Shown: positions 17,174-26,359 of the stretch, piece after piece
Numbering within the stretch: the stretch's first letter is position 1
Layout: the number at the start of each line of letters is the position of its first letter
Assembly (NCBI RefSeq): GCF_000418555.1
Contig: NZ_ATKM01000009.1
Span: 62,001 to 126,000 of the forward strand
Direction: 5' to 3'
Origin: Pseudomonas sp. P818
Lineage (GTDB): Bacteria > Pseudomonadota > Gammaproteobacteria > Pseudomonadales > Pseudomonadaceae
DNA length: 64,000 nucleotides
Translations under genes and position numbers: made by a program
Notes under the pieces: model-generated
Told to the model about the DNA's origin: nothing
Seen by the model: the letters and a program-made list of their open reading frames with translations, nothing else
Database searches by the model: none

Positions 17174-17190
17174 TGGCATAACACTTGCTC
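17174..17190 (+). promoter_or_regulatory. Sigma-54 promoter of the fliL operon
   Basis: TGGCATAACACTTGCTC with GG at 17175-17176 and GC at 17187-17188; 48 bp before fliL. fliLMNOPQR-flhB is a FleQ-dependent class II operon in P. aeruginosa. Confidence 0.88.
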
Positions 17191-17238
17191 TTAACCCCTT
17201 GAATGCGGAAAGAACCTAGGCACTGACGGATTATTGGC

Positions 17239-17757
17239 ATGGCTAAGAAACAAGCGGCAGCGGCTGCCGATGGACAACCTGCCGGCAAGAGCAAACTCAA
17301 ACTCATCATCCTGATCGTGGTGGGGCTGCTGCTGGCTGTCGGTCTTTCCGTTGGCGGTACCTGGTTCATTCTCAGCAAGGGCGACAAGCACGAGGAGGCC
17401 AAGCCGGCAGAAGCCGTGGCGGCTGCCCCGGTTCGTCAGCCGGCCATTTACCAGGACCTGATGCCGGCCTTCGTGGTCAATTTCAATCATCAGAACCGCA
17501 CCCGTTATCTGCAGGTGAGCATGGCGCTGATGAGTCGCGATGCTGCCGGCATGGAGAAGCTCAAGGTGCATATGCCGGTGCTGCGCAATCGTCTGGTGAT
17601 GCTGTTGTCCGGTCAGGATTTTGCCGCGCTGCAGACGCCGCTGGGCAAGGAGATGCTTCTGCAGCAGGCGCTGGCCAGCGTGCAGGAGCTGGCGCAGAAG
17701 GAAACCGGCAGCACCGTGGTCGAGCAGGTGCTGTTCACCAATTTCGTGTTGCAGTAG
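17239..17757 (+). CDS. fliL: Flagellar basal-body stator-associated protein FliL
   Basis: 172-aa single-pass inner-membrane protein that supports the stator at high load. A positive N-tail is followed by a transmembrane helix at about 21-45, and then a periplasmic FliL domain with the conserved (R)YLQVSMALM strand near 94-102. It ends TNFVLQ, the usual C-terminus. First gene of fliLMNOPQR-flhB, 12 bp before fliM. Confidence 0.95.
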   Translation: MAKKQAAAAADGQPAGKSKLKLIILIVVGLLLAVGLSVGGTWFILSKGDKHEEAKPAEAVAAAPVRQPAIYQDLMPAFVVNFNHQNRTRYLQVSMALMSRDAAGMEKLKVHMPVLRNRLVMLLSGQDFAALQTPLGKEMLLQQALASVQELAQKETGSTVVEQVLFTNFVLQ

Positions 17758-17769
17758 CGGGAGCCGAAG

Positions 17770-18741
17770 ATGGCCGTGCAAGACCTGCTTTCCCAGGACG
17801 AGATCGATGCGCTGCTGCATGGCGTCGATGACGGCCTGGTGGAAACCGAGGACGCTGCCGAGCCGGGTAGCGTCAAGCAGTATGACCTGACCAGTCAGGA
17901 TCGCATCGTCCGTGGGCGCATGCCGACCCTGGAGATGATCAATGAGCGTTTCGCCCGTTACACACGCATCAGCATGTTCAACCTGTTGCGCCGCTCGGCC
18001 GATGTCGCCGTCGGTGGCGTGCAGGTGATGAAGTTCGGCGAATACGTGCATTCGCTCTACGTGCCCACCAGCCTCAACCTGGTGAAGATGAAACCGTTGC
18101 GCGGCACCGGTCTGTTCATCCTCGACGCCAAGCTGGTGTTCAAGCTGGTGGACAACTTCTTCGGCGGTGACGGCCGCCACGCCAAGATCGAAGGGCGCGA
18201 ATTCACCCCCACCGAGCTGCGCGTGGTGCGCATGGTGCTCGACCAGGCGTTCGTCGACCTGCGCGAGGCCTGGCATGCGGTGATGGATATCAACTTCGAA
18301 TACGTCAACTCCGAGGTCAACCCGGCGCTGGCCAATATCGTCAGCCCGAGTGAGGTGGTGGTGGTGTCCACCTTCCATATCGAACTGGACGGCGGCGGTG
18401 GCGACCTGCACATCACCATGCCGTATTCGATGATCGAGCCGATCCGCGAGATGCTCGACGCCGGCTTTCAGTCCGATGTCGATGACCAGGACGAGCGCTG
18501 GATCAAGGCCCTGCGCGAAGACATCCTCGATGTCAGCGTACCGCTGGCCGCCACCGTGGCGCGCCGTCAGTTGAAGCTGCGCGACATCCTGCATATGCAG
18601 CCGGGTGACGTGATCCCGGTGGAGCTGCCGGAGAACGTGGTCATGCGGGCCAATGGCGTACCGACCTTCAAGGTCAAGCTGGGTGCCCACAAGGGCAATC
18701 TGGCCCTGCAGGTGCTGGAACCAATCGAACGCCAGCGCTGA
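17770..18741 (+). CDS. fliM: Flagellar motor switch protein FliM
   Basis: 323 aa, the usual length. The N-terminal CheY-P docking peptide LLSQDEIDALLHG is at residues 5-17. The middle CheC-like domain with GGxG-type FliG contact (NFFGGDG) and the C-terminal SpoA domain (about 245-320) complete the C-ring subunit. The start is set by the conserved peptide. The docking peptide reappears in related form in CheA, CheZ and FliN of this window. Confidence 0.97.
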   Translation: MAVQDLLSQDEIDALLHGVDDGLVETEDAAEPGSVKQYDLTSQDRIVRGRMPTLEMINERFARYTRISMFNLLRRSADVAVGGVQVMKFGEYVHSLYVPTSLNLVKMKPLRGTGLFILDAKLVFKLVDNFFGGDGRHAKIEGREFTPTELRVVRMVLDQAFVDLREAWHAVMDINFEYVNSEVNPALANIVSPSEVVVVSTFHIELDGGGGDLHITMPYSMIEPIREMLDAGFQSDVDDQDERWIKALREDILDVSVPLAATVARRQLKLRDILHMQPGDVIPVELPENVVMRANGVPTFKVKLGAHKGNLALQVLEPIERQR

Positions 18742-18813
18742 AGCGCTGGAAGGCTGTAGTCGGGTCAGCAGGCCCGATGCAAACGAATAGCTGTAGCCAG
18801 GCGAGGAAAGACG

Positions 18814-19278
18814 ATGGCAGACGAAGAAAACACCTCCCCAGAGGAACAGGCACTGGCCGACGAGTGGGCCGCTGCGCTGGCCGAGGCAGGCGATGCCGGT
18901 CAGGATGACATCGACGCGATGCTGGCCGCGCAGAATACTGCCCCGCCCGCACCTCCACGTGCGCCGATGGAGGAGTTCGGTAGCACGCCGCCCAGCAATC
19001 TGCCGGTCAATCTGGATGGGCCGAATCTGGACGTGATTCTGGATATTCCGGTGTCCATTTCCATGGAAGTGGGCAATACCGACATCACCATTCGCAACCT
19101 GCTGCAGCTCAATCAGGGCTCGGTGATCGAACTGGATCGCCTGGCCGGTGAGCCACTCGACGTGCTGGTCAACGGCACGCTGATCGCCCACGGTGAAGTG
19201 GTAGTGGTCAACGAGAAGTTCGGCATCCGTCTGACGGACGTCATCAGTCCCAGCGAACGTATCAAGAAGCTGCGCTGA
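18814..19278 (+). CDS. fliN: Flagellar motor switch protein FliN
   Basis: 154-aa C-ring protein. The C-terminal SpoA domain (about 70-150) is canonical, with MEVGNTDITIRNLLQL and GTLIAHGEVVVVNEKFGIR. The N-terminal extension is acidic and contains QDDIDAMLA at about 30-38, similar to the FliM CheY-docking peptide. FliN assembles under FliM and also docks the FliH-FliI export complex. Confidence 0.95.
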   Translation: MADEENTSPEEQALADEWAAALAEAGDAGQDDIDAMLAAQNTAPPAPPRAPMEEFGSTPPSNLPVNLDGPNLDVILDIPVSISMEVGNTDITIRNLLQLNQGSVIELDRLAGEPLDVLVNGTLIAHGEVVVVNEKFGIRLTDVISPSERIKKLR

Positions 19279-19280
19279 TC

Positions 19281-19712
19281 ATGGCTCGACTCTTAGCGTT
19301 ATTGCTTGCGCTGCCGGGGCTGGCGCTGGCCGCCGAGCCTGCAGGCAAGGCCGCCACCCCCATGGCCGGTAGCGACGTGGCTGGCCAACTGGGCCAGTTG
19401 CTGCTGGGGTTGCTGCTGGTCATCGGCCTGATCTTCGTTCTGGCCTGGCTGCTGCGCCGCGTGCAGCAACTGGCGCCGCGTGGCGGCCAGGTGATCAAGC
19501 TGCTGGCCACGCAGGCGCTAGGTCCGCGTGATCGGCTGGTGCTGGTGCAGGTGGGCAACGAGCAGATCCTGCTGGGCCTGTCCGCTGGACGTATCACCCC
19601 GCTGCACGTGCTCAAGGAACCCGTGCATCTGGCCGATGCCGAGCCGGCTACACCGGAGTTCGCCCAGCGCCTGATGGAGCTGCTGGGCAAGGATCAGAAG
19701 GACAAATCCTGA
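19281..19712 (+). CDS. fliO: Flagellar biosynthesis protein FliO
   Basis: 143-aa membrane protein that helps assemble the FliP ring of the export gate. Signal-like N-terminus ([19 protein letters not shown]), one transmembrane helix at about 35-60, then a small cytosolic domain with [13 protein letters not shown]. It starts 2 bp after fliN, and its TGA shares a base with the fliP ATG. Confidence 0.93.
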   Translation: MARLLALLLALPGLALAAEPAGKAATPMAGSDVAGQLGQLLLGLLLVIGLIFVLAWLLRRVQQLAPRGGQVIKLLATQALGPRDRLVLVQVGNEQILLGLSAGRITPLHVLKEPVHLADAEPATPEFAQRLMELLGKDQKDKS

Positions 19713-20497
19713 TGCTGCGTTTTTTGCTGGTGCTGGTGCTGAGCCTGACCGCTTCCCTGGCGTTCGCCGAAGACCCGCCCGGCGCCAGTTCACTGATTCA
19801 GCAGGGCAACAGCCCGCTGTCGATCCCGGCCATTACCCTGTCGACTGACGCAGAGGGGCAGCAGGAATACTCGGTCAGCCTGCAGATCCTGCTGATCATG
19901 ACGGCGCTGAGTTTCATCCCGGCGTTCGTCATGTTGATGACCAGTTTCACCCGGATCATCATCGTCTTTTCCATCCTGCGTCAGGCCCTGGGCCTGCAAC
20001 AGACTCCCTCGAACCAGATTCTGGTCGGCCTGGCGCTGTTTCTGACGATGTTCATCATGGCGCCGATTTTCGACCGGATTAACACCGATGCGCTGCAGCC
20101 CTATCTCAACGAGGAGATCGTCGCTCAGGAGGCGCTGACCCGGGCAGAGGGGCCAATCCGCGATTTCATGCTGGCGCAGACCCGTGAGAGCGACCTGGCG
20201 CTGTTCGTAAGACTGTCCAAGCGTACCGACCTCGCTGGCGTCGAGGACGTGCCGCTGACCATCCTGGTACCGGCATTCGTCACCTCCGAGCTGAAGACTG
20301 CGTTCCAGATCGGTTTCATGATCTTCATTCCGTTTCTGATCATCGACATGGTGGTCGCCAGTATCCTCATGGCGATGGGCATGATGATGCTGTCGCCGCT
20401 GATCATCTCCCTGCCGTTCAAGATCATGCTGTTCGTCCTGGTCGACGGCTGGGCGCTGATCATGGGCACCCTAGCCGCCAGTTTCGGCACGTTATAG
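19712..20497 (+). CDS. fliP: Flagellar export gate protein FliP
   Basis: 261-aa integral membrane protein of the export gate (FliP5FliQ4FliR1). Cleavable signal peptide (about 1-19), then four hydrophobic helices. The family motifs [18 protein letters not shown] and the C-terminal [12 protein letters not shown] are intact. It overlaps fliO by one base. Confidence 0.97.
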   Translation: MLRFLLVLVLSLTASLAFAEDPPGASSLIQQGNSPLSIPAITLSTDAEGQQEYSVSLQILLIMTALSFIPAFVMLMTSFTRIIIVFSILRQALGLQQTPSNQILVGLALFLTMFIMAPIFDRINTDALQPYLNEEIVAQEALTRAEGPIRDFMLAQTRESDLALFVRLSKRTDLAGVEDVPLTILVPAFVTSELKTAFQIGFMIFIPFLIIDMVVASILMAMGMMMLSPLIISLPFKIMLFVLVDGWALIMGTLAASFGTL

Positions 20498-20508
20498 CGA
20501 GGCCTTCG

Positions 20509-20778
20509 ATGACTCCCGAGGTAGCGGTAGACCTGTTTCGCGAAGCGTTGTGGCTGATCGTGCTGATCGTCGGCCTGGCGGTGGTGCCGAGTCTGGTGGT
20601 CGGTCTGATCGTGGCCATGTTCCAGGCGGCCACGCAGATCAACGAACAGACCCTGAGCTTTCTGCCGCGTCTGATGGTGATGCTGATTACCCTGATCTGG
20701 GCCGGTCCCTGGCTGGTTAGCCAGCTGATGGAGTACACCCAGACGCTGATCCAGAACATTCCGTACCTCATAGGTTGA
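20509..20778 (+). CDS. fliQ: Flagellar export gate protein FliQ
   Basis: 89-aa two-helix membrane hairpin; the standard start TPEVAVDLFREAL and the motif FQAATQINEQTLSFLP are present. It packs against FliP/FliR in the export gate. Start ATG 20509, 11 bp after fliP. Confidence 0.97.
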   Translation: MTPEVAVDLFREALWLIVLIVGLAVVPSLVVGLIVAMFQAATQINEQTLSFLPRLMVMLITLIWAGPWLVSQLMEYTQTLIQNIPYLIG

Positions 20779-20791
20779 GGGGCAGGGCGCG

Positions 20792-21568
20792 ATGCTGGAG
20801 TTGAGCAACGAGCAGATCAGCGGCTGGGTCGGCCAGTTCCTGCTGCCGTTGTTCCGTATCGCTGCGATGCTGATGGTGATGCCCATCATCGGTACCCAAA
20901 TCGTGCCGACCCGTGTGCGCCTCTACCTGGCGCTGGCCATCAGCGTGGTGCTGGTGCCGACCTTGCCACCGATGCCGCAGGTCGACGCACTGAGCCTGCG
21001 CAGCCTGCTGATGATTCTCGAACAGGTGCTGATCGGCGCCATGTTCGGCTTTATCCTGCAGTTGTTCTTTCACCTTTTCGCTGTAGCGGGGCAGATCATC
21101 GCCATGCAGATGGGCCTGGGTTTCGCCTCCATGGTCGATCCCACCAACGGCGTGTCGGTGCCAGTGCTAGGCCAATTCATGCTGATGCTGGTGACGCTGC
21201 TGTTTCTGGCGATCAATGGCCATCTTGTTGTGCTGGAAATTCTCGCCGAAAGCTTCGTCAGCCTGCCGCCGGGGCAGGGGTTGATGGTCAATCACTACTG
21301 GACGTTGGCTGGCAAGCTGGGCTGGGTGATCGGCGCAGGGCTGCTGCTCACATTGCCCATGGTCACGGCGCTGCTGGTGATCAACCTGGCGTTCGGTGTG
21401 ATGACCCGCGCCGCGCCTCAACTGAACATCTTCTCCATCGGCTTCCCCCTGACGCTGGCCATGGGCCTGGTGATCTTCTGGGTGGGGCTCTCCGATTTCG
21501 GCAACCTGTTTCAGGCGCTGGCCAGCGAAGCCCTGCAACAGTTGGGCGAGTTCGCCCTGACGCGATGA
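20792..21568 (+). CDS. fliR: Flagellar export gate protein FliR
   Basis: 258-aa membrane protein with about six hydrophobic segments; family motifs RLYLALAISVVLVP and AVAGQIIAMQMGLGFASMVDP. One copy per export gate. ATG 20792, 13 bp after fliQ and 9 bp before flhB. Confidence 0.96.
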   Translation: MLELSNEQISGWVGQFLLPLFRIAAMLMVMPIIGTQIVPTRVRLYLALAISVVLVPTLPPMPQVDALSLRSLLMILEQVLIGAMFGFILQLFFHLFAVAGQIIAMQMGLGFASMVDPTNGVSVPVLGQFMLMLVTLLFLAINGHLVVLEILAESFVSLPPGQGLMVNHYWTLAGKLGWVIGAGLLLTLPMVTALLVINLAFGVMTRAAPQLNIFSIGFPLTLAMGLVIFWVGLSDFGNLFQALASEALQQLGEFALTR

Positions 21569-21577
21569 GAGGCGAGC

Positions 21578-22714
21578 ATGGCTGAAAGCGAGAGCGGCGC
21601 CGACAAGAGCGAGGAACCCACAGGCAAGCGACTTGAAGAGTCGCGCAAGAAAGGTCAGATCGCTCGATCCAAGGAACTCAACACCCTGGCGGTCACCCTC
21701 ACCGGCACTGTGGCCCTGATCATCTTCGGCGCCTACATGGGCAATGTGCTGATGGACATCATGCGCGGCAATTTCAGTCTGCCGCGTGACGTGCTGATGA
21801 GTGAGCGCAGCATGGCGCTATATCTGCTTGCCTCCGGCAAGGAGGCGCTGCTGGCGGTTCAGCCATTCTTGATCGCCTTGCTGATCGCTTCCATCGCCGG
21901 CCCGATTGCCCTGGGCGGCTGGCTGTTTTCCGCCGAAGCGCTGCAGCCCAAGGCCAGTCGGATGAATCCCTTGGCGGGACTGAAGCGCATGTTCTCGGTT
22001 CAGGCCCTGGTCGAGCTGGTCAAGGCGCTGGCCAAGTTCCTGGTGATCCTTGCGGTGGCGCTGGTGGTGCTTGCTGTGGATCAGGACGATTTGCTGGCGA
22101 TCGCCAACGAACCTGTGGAGCCGGCAATCCTGCATAGCCTCAGGGTGGTCGGCTGGAGCGCGTTCTGGTTGTCCTGCGGCCTGATCCTGATCGCTGTCGT
22201 GGATGTCCCGTTCCAGCTGTGGAGTCACAAGCAGAAGCTGATGATGACCAAGCAGGAAGTGCGCGACGAGTACAAGGACACCGAGGGCAAGCCCGAGGTC
22301 AAAGGGCGCATTCGTCAGCTGCAACGTGAAATGGCCGAGCGGCGCATGATGCAGGCTGTGCCGCAGGCCGACGTGGTGATCACCAACCCGACGCACTTCG
22401 CCGTGGCGCTCAAATACGACCCGGAAAAGGGTGGGGCGCCGCTGCTGCTGGCCAAGGGCGGCGACTTCCTGGCGCTGAAGATTCGCGAGATCGCCCAGGA
22501 ACATCAGGTGATGGTGCTGGAGTCCCCGGCGCTGGCCCGGGCGGTTTACTACTCCACCGAACTGGATCAGGAAATTCCTGCCGGTCTTTACCTGGCGGTG
22601 GCCCAGGTCCTGGCGTACGTCTACCAGTTGCGCCAGTACCGAGCCGGCAAGGGCAAACGCCCGGGCCCGCTACCGGATCTGCCGATACCTGCTGACCTGC
22701 GCCGGGACTCTTGA
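21578..22714 (+). CDS. flhB: Flagellar export switch protein FlhB
   Basis: 378-aa export gate protein: four transmembrane helices (about 30-215) and a cytosolic C-domain with the autocleavage site NPTH (N270-H273). Cleavage there, together with FliK, switches export from rod/hook to filament substrates. The N-terminus EKSEEPTGKRLEESRKKGQ-type is conserved. The 102-bp gap after it holds the flhA sigma-54 promoter. A stand-alone relative of its C-domain lies at 37105-37446. Confidence 0.97.
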   Translation: MAESESGADKSEEPTGKRLEESRKKGQIARSKELNTLAVTLTGTVALIIFGAYMGNVLMDIMRGNFSLPRDVLMSERSMALYLLASGKEALLAVQPFLIALLIASIAGPIALGGWLFSAEALQPKASRMNPLAGLKRMFSVQALVELVKALAKFLVILAVALVVLAVDQDDLLAIANEPVEPAILHSLRVVGWSAFWLSCGLILIAVVDVPFQLWSHKQKLMMTKQEVRDEYKDTEGKPEVKGRIRQLQREMAERRMMQAVPQADVVITNPTHFAVALKYDPEKGGAPLLLAKGGDFLALKIREIAQEHQVMVLESPALARAVYYSTELDQEIPAGLYLAVAQVLAYVYQLRQYRAGKGKRPGPLPDLPIPADLRRDS

Positions 22715-22743
22715 GTCTCTTCCGCACGCTGCTCTGTCATTTC

Positions 22744-22760
22744 TGGAACGCTTCTTGCCA
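22744..22760 (+). promoter_or_regulatory. Sigma-54 promoter of flhA
   Basis: TGGAACGCTTCTTGCCA with GG at 22745-22746 and GC at 22757-22758; 57 bp before the flhA GTG. flhA is a class II FleQ/RpoN gene in P. aeruginosa. Confidence 0.82.
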
Positions 22761-22816
22761 TTACCCCTTCAGAACGCACTATCGCGTCAAAAGATTGAAT
22801 GGCTTGAGGTAGGGAC

Positions 22817-24946
22817 GTGGCAGTAGATCGCGCACAGTTAATCGGTGATGTTCGCAGCAATCTTGCGGGCCTGCGTCACGGCAATCTGGGTATTCCCTTG
22901 CTGTTGCTGGTCATGCTCGGCATGGTCATGCTGCCGATTCCGCCGTTTTTGCTCGATGTGCTGTTCACCTTCAGCATCGCCTTGTCGATCGTCGTGCTGC
23001 TGGTCAGCATCTACGCCCTGCGGCCGCTGGACTTCGCCGTGTTCCCCACCATCCTGCTGGCCGCCACGTTGCTGCGCCTGGCGTTGAACGTCGCATCGAC
23101 TCGCGTGGTGCTGCTCAACGGTCACGACGGGCATGGTGCGGCAGGCCAGGTGATCCAGGCCTTCGGCGAAGTGGTGATCGGCGGCAACTACGTGGTCGGT
23201 ATCGTGGTGTTCGCCATCTTGATGATCATCAACTTCGTGGTGGTCACCAAGGGTGCCGGGCGTATCTCCGAAGTAAGTGCGCGCTTCACCCTCGATGCGA
23301 TGCCAGGCAAGCAGATGGCCATCGACGCCGACCTCAACGCCGGTCTGATCGATCAGGCCGAAGCCAAGAAGCGCCGCTCGGAAGTAGCCCAGGAAGCGGA
23401 CTTCTACGGCTCGATGGACGGTGCCAGCAAATTCGTCCGCGGCGATGCCATCGCCGGCCTGCTGATCCTGTTCATCAACCTCATCGGTGGTATCGCCATC
23501 GGCGTACTGCAGCACAGCCTGGCTTTCGCTGACGCGGGCAAGGTCTATACCCTGCTGACCATCGGTGATGGTCTGGTGGCGCAGATTCCCTCCCTGTTGC
23601 TGTCCACCGCTGCGGCAGTGATGGTGACTCGTGTCTCCACCTCCGAGGATATGGGCTCGCAGGTACAGCGCCAGATGTTCGCCTCGCCGCGTGCGCTGGC
23701 CGTTGCCGCTGCCATCCTCATCGCCATGGGCCTGGTGCCGGGCATGCCGCATTTTTCCTTCATCAGCCTGGGCCTGCTGGCCGCTGGCGGCGCCTACTGG
23801 ATCGCGCACAAGAACCGCAAGGTCAAGGAAGAAGAGGTCAAGGAGGTGCAGCGCCAGCAGGAGCTGATTCCGGCGCAGAAGGCCCAGGAGGTCAAGGAGC
23901 TGGGTTGGGATGACGTGACCCCCGTGGACATGGTTGGCCTGGAAGTGGGTTACCGTCTGATCCCGCTGGTCGACCGCAATCAGGGTGGGCAACTGCTGGC
24001 GCGGATCAAGGGTGTACGCAAGAAGCTGTCGCAGGAGATGGGCTTTCTCATGCCGTCGGTGCATATCCGCGACAACCTCGATCTGGCGCCCAATGCCTAT
24101 CGCCTGACCCTGATGGGCGTCAGCGTCGCCGAGGCCGAGGTCTATCCGGACCGCGAACTGGCGATCAACCCCGGCCAGGTGTTCGGCCCGCTCAACGGCA
24201 TCGCCGCCAAGGATCCGGCGTTCGGTCTGGAGGCGGTGTGGATCGACCCCAGTCAGCGCGATCAGGCGCAATCGCTCGGTTACACCGTGGTCGATGCCAG
24301 TACCGTGGTCGCCACTCACCTCAACCAGATCCTGCACAAGCACGCCCACGAGCTGCTCGGGCACGAGGAAGTGCAGCAGCTCATGCAGCTGCTGGCCAAG
24401 AGCTCGCCGAAGCTGGCCGAAGAGCTGGTGCCGGGGCTGGTATCGCTGTCGACCCTGCTCAAGGTGTTGCAGGCGCTGCTGCAGGAGCAGGTGCCGGTGC
24501 GCGACATCCGCACCATCGCCGAGGCGATCGCCAACGTCGCGCCAAAGAGTCAAGATCCCGCCGCCATGGTGGCCGCCGTGCGCGTGTCGCTGGCCCGCGC
24601 CATCGTGCAAAGCATTGTGGGACTAGAGCCGGAGCTGCCTGTGATCACCCTTGAGCCAAGGTTGGAACAGATATTGCTCAACAGTCTGCAGAAGGCCGGC
24701 CAGGGCAGCGAGGATGGCATCCTCCTCGAACCTGGCATGGCCGAGAAGCTGCAGCGTTCCCTGGTGGAAGCGGCGCAGCGCCAGGAAATGCTCGGCAAAC
24801 CGGTGATTCTGCTGGTGGCCGGACCGGTCCGGGCGATGCTGTCGCGCTTCGCGCGGCTGGCGGTACCCAGCATGCATGTGCTGGCGTACCAGGAAATTCC
24901 GGACAACAAGCAGGTCACCATAGTCGCTACGGTCGGCCAGAACTGA
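22817..24946 (+). CDS. flhA: Flagellar export gate protein FlhA
   Basis: 709-aa protein. About eight transmembrane helices in the first 325 residues include the family signature TRVVLLNGHDGHGAAGQVIQ and the FHIPEP-type region, with DAMPGKQMAIDADLNAGLI. The cytosolic C-domain (about 350-709) docks chaperone-substrate pairs. GTG start at 22817 gives MAVDRAQLIGDVRSN and follows AGGTAGGGA. It leads the flhA-flhF-fleN-fliA group, which sets polar position and number. Confidence 0.96.
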   Translation: MAVDRAQLIGDVRSNLAGLRHGNLGIPLLLLVMLGMVMLPIPPFLLDVLFTFSIALSIVVLLVSIYALRPLDFAVFPTILLAATLLRLALNVASTRVVLLNGHDGHGAAGQVIQAFGEVVIGGNYVVGIVVFAILMIINFVVVTKGAGRISEVSARFTLDAMPGKQMAIDADLNAGLIDQAEAKKRRSEVAQEADFYGSMDGASKFVRGDAIAGLLILFINLIGGIAIGVLQHSLAFADAGKVYTLLTIGDGLVAQIPSLLLSTAAAVMVTRVSTSEDMGSQVQRQMFASPRALAVAAAILIAMGLVPGMPHFSFISLGLLAAGGAYWIAHKNRKVKEEEVKEVQRQQELIPAQKAQEVKELGWDDVTPVDMVGLEVGYRLIPLVDRNQGGQLLARIKGVRKKLSQEMGFLMPSVHIRDNLDLAPNAYRLTLMGVSVAEAEVYPDRELAINPGQVFGPLNGIAAKDPAFGLEAVWIDPSQRDQAQSLGYTVVDASTVVATHLNQILHKHAHELLGHEEVQQLMQLLAKSSPKLAEELVPGLVSLSTLLKVLQALLQEQVPVRDIRTIAEAIANVAPKSQDPAAMVAAVRVSLARAIVQSIVGLEPELPVITLEPRLEQILLNSLQKAGQGSEDGILLEPGMAEKLQRSLVEAAQRQEMLGKPVILLVAGPVRAMLSRFARLAVPSMHVLAYQEIPDNKQVTIVATVGQN

Positions 24947-24957
24947 GGTAAAGGGTC

Positions 24958-26268
24958 ATGCAGGTCAAACGCTTCTTCGCCGCCGATATGCGGACCGCCA
25001 TGAAACTGGTGCGTGACGAACTGGGCGCCGACGCCGCGATCATCGGCAATCGCCGTGTCGCCGGTGGCGTCGAGCTGACCGCTGCGCTGGATTATCAGGC
25101 GCCAACGCCGGTACGTCCGAACCCGGCGCTGGAAGCCGAGCTGCGCAAGACCCAGGCGCGCATCGCCAGCGCCCAGGCCGAGCTGACCACCCGTGCCGAG
25201 CAGGATGCCGGCAAGGACCGTCAACTGTTCGCCAATGAATCCTTGCTGGCGCCGGAGCTGCCGGCGACTCCGGTCAAGCCGCAGCGCCCGGTCGAGGCCG
25301 TAGTGCCTGCTACGCCGGCGGTCGATCCGCGCGCGCTGGATGCCATGCGTTTCGAACTCAACGGGTTGCGTGAACTGATCGAAGTACAGCTGGGTTCCAT
25401 CGCCTGGGGGCAGCTGCAGAATCGCCGTCCGCAGCAGGCCAATCTGTGGCGTCGCCTGCAGCGCATGGGCCTGTCTGCCGAATTGTCGCAGGCGCTGCTG
25501 GGCAAGGTGGCGGGCGTTGCCGAACCGCGTCAGGCCTGGCGCATGCTGCTGGCGCATCTGGCTCATGCGATCAAGACACCCAAGGTCGAACCGCTGGAAG
25601 AGGGTGGGGTAATCGCGTTGGTCGGTCCGGCCGGCATGGGCAAGACCACCACCCTGGCCAAGCTGGCCGCGCGCTATGTGCTTAAGTACGGCGCGCAACA
25701 GGTCGCTCTGGTGAGCATGGACAGCTTCCGTATCGGCGCCCAGGAGCAGCTCAAGACCCTGGGGCGGATTCTTGGCGTTTCGGTGACCCAGATAGATCCC
25801 GGTCAGTCTCTGTTGCAGGCCCTGGCTCCGCTGGCCAAGAAACGCGTGGTGCTGGTCGATACCGCCGGCCTGCCGGGCAACGATCCGGCGCTGCGTCTGC
25901 AGCTGGAAAGCCTGGCTTCGGCGCGCATCAAGGCGAAGAATTTTCTGGTACTGGCGGCAACAAGTCAGAGCCAAGTGCTCAAGGCCGCCTACCATAGTTA
26001 TAAGCGTTGTGGCCTCGCAGGCTGCATACTGACGAAACTGGACGAAGCAGCGAGTCTGGGAGAGGTTTTGGGTCTGGCTATAGGCCAGCAACTGCCGGTA
26101 GCCTATGTGACAGACGGGCCGCGCATTCCGGATGACCTGCAAGTGCCACGCAGCCATCAGCTGGTCAGTCGGGCGGTTGGACTGCAGGCTGCCGAGGAGC
26201 CGAGTGAAGATGCCATGGCGCAGATGTTCGCCGGCCTCTATCACCGTCCCGCGCAGCGAGCTGGCTGA
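24958..26268 (+). CDS. flhF: SRP-like GTPase FlhF, polar flagellum placement
   Basis: 436-aa GTPase. Basic N-terminal B domain, a proline-rich linker (about 95-125), then NG domains with P-loop GPAGMGKT at 223-230 and DTAGLPGN in the G3 region. FlhF recruits the first basal-body parts to the pole. It is antagonised in number control by FleN, encoded next, a pairing that indicates polar flagellation. Confidence 0.96.
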   Translation: MQVKRFFAADMRTAMKLVRDELGADAAIIGNRRVAGGVELTAALDYQAPTPVRPNPALEAELRKTQARIASAQAELTTRAEQDAGKDRQLFANESLLAPELPATPVKPQRPVEAVVPATPAVDPRALDAMRFELNGLRELIEVQLGSIAWGQLQNRRPQQANLWRRLQRMGLSAELSQALLGKVAGVAEPRQAWRMLLAHLAHAIKTPKVEPLEEGGVIALVGPAGMGKTTTLAKLAARYVLKYGAQQVALVSMDSFRIGAQEQLKTLGRILGVSVTQIDPGQSLLQALAPLAKKRVVLVDTAGLPGNDPALRLQLESLASARIKAKNFLVLAATSQSQVLKAAYHSYKRCGLAGCILTKLDEAASLGEVLGLAIGQQLPVAYVTDGPRIPDDLQVPRSHQLVSRAVGLQAAEEPSEDAMAQMFAGLYHRPAQRAG

Positions 26269-26288
26269 AACGGTGAGAATGTTGCACC

Positions 26289-26311
26289 CGCTCGCGCAGA
26301 TGGCGCGAGCG
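26289..26311 (+). other. Stem-loop in the flhF-fleN gap
   Basis: Perfect 9-bp stem CGCTCGCGC / GCGCGAGCG with a 5-base loop, in the 91-bp gap and about 50 bp before the fleN ATG. No T run follows. It could affect mRNA stability or FleN/FlhF stoichiometry; no function is shown. Confidence 0.45.
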
Positions 26312-26359
26312 TGAACGGCCTGATGGCCAAGTCGAAGTTAGACAAGGTGTAAAGAAAAC

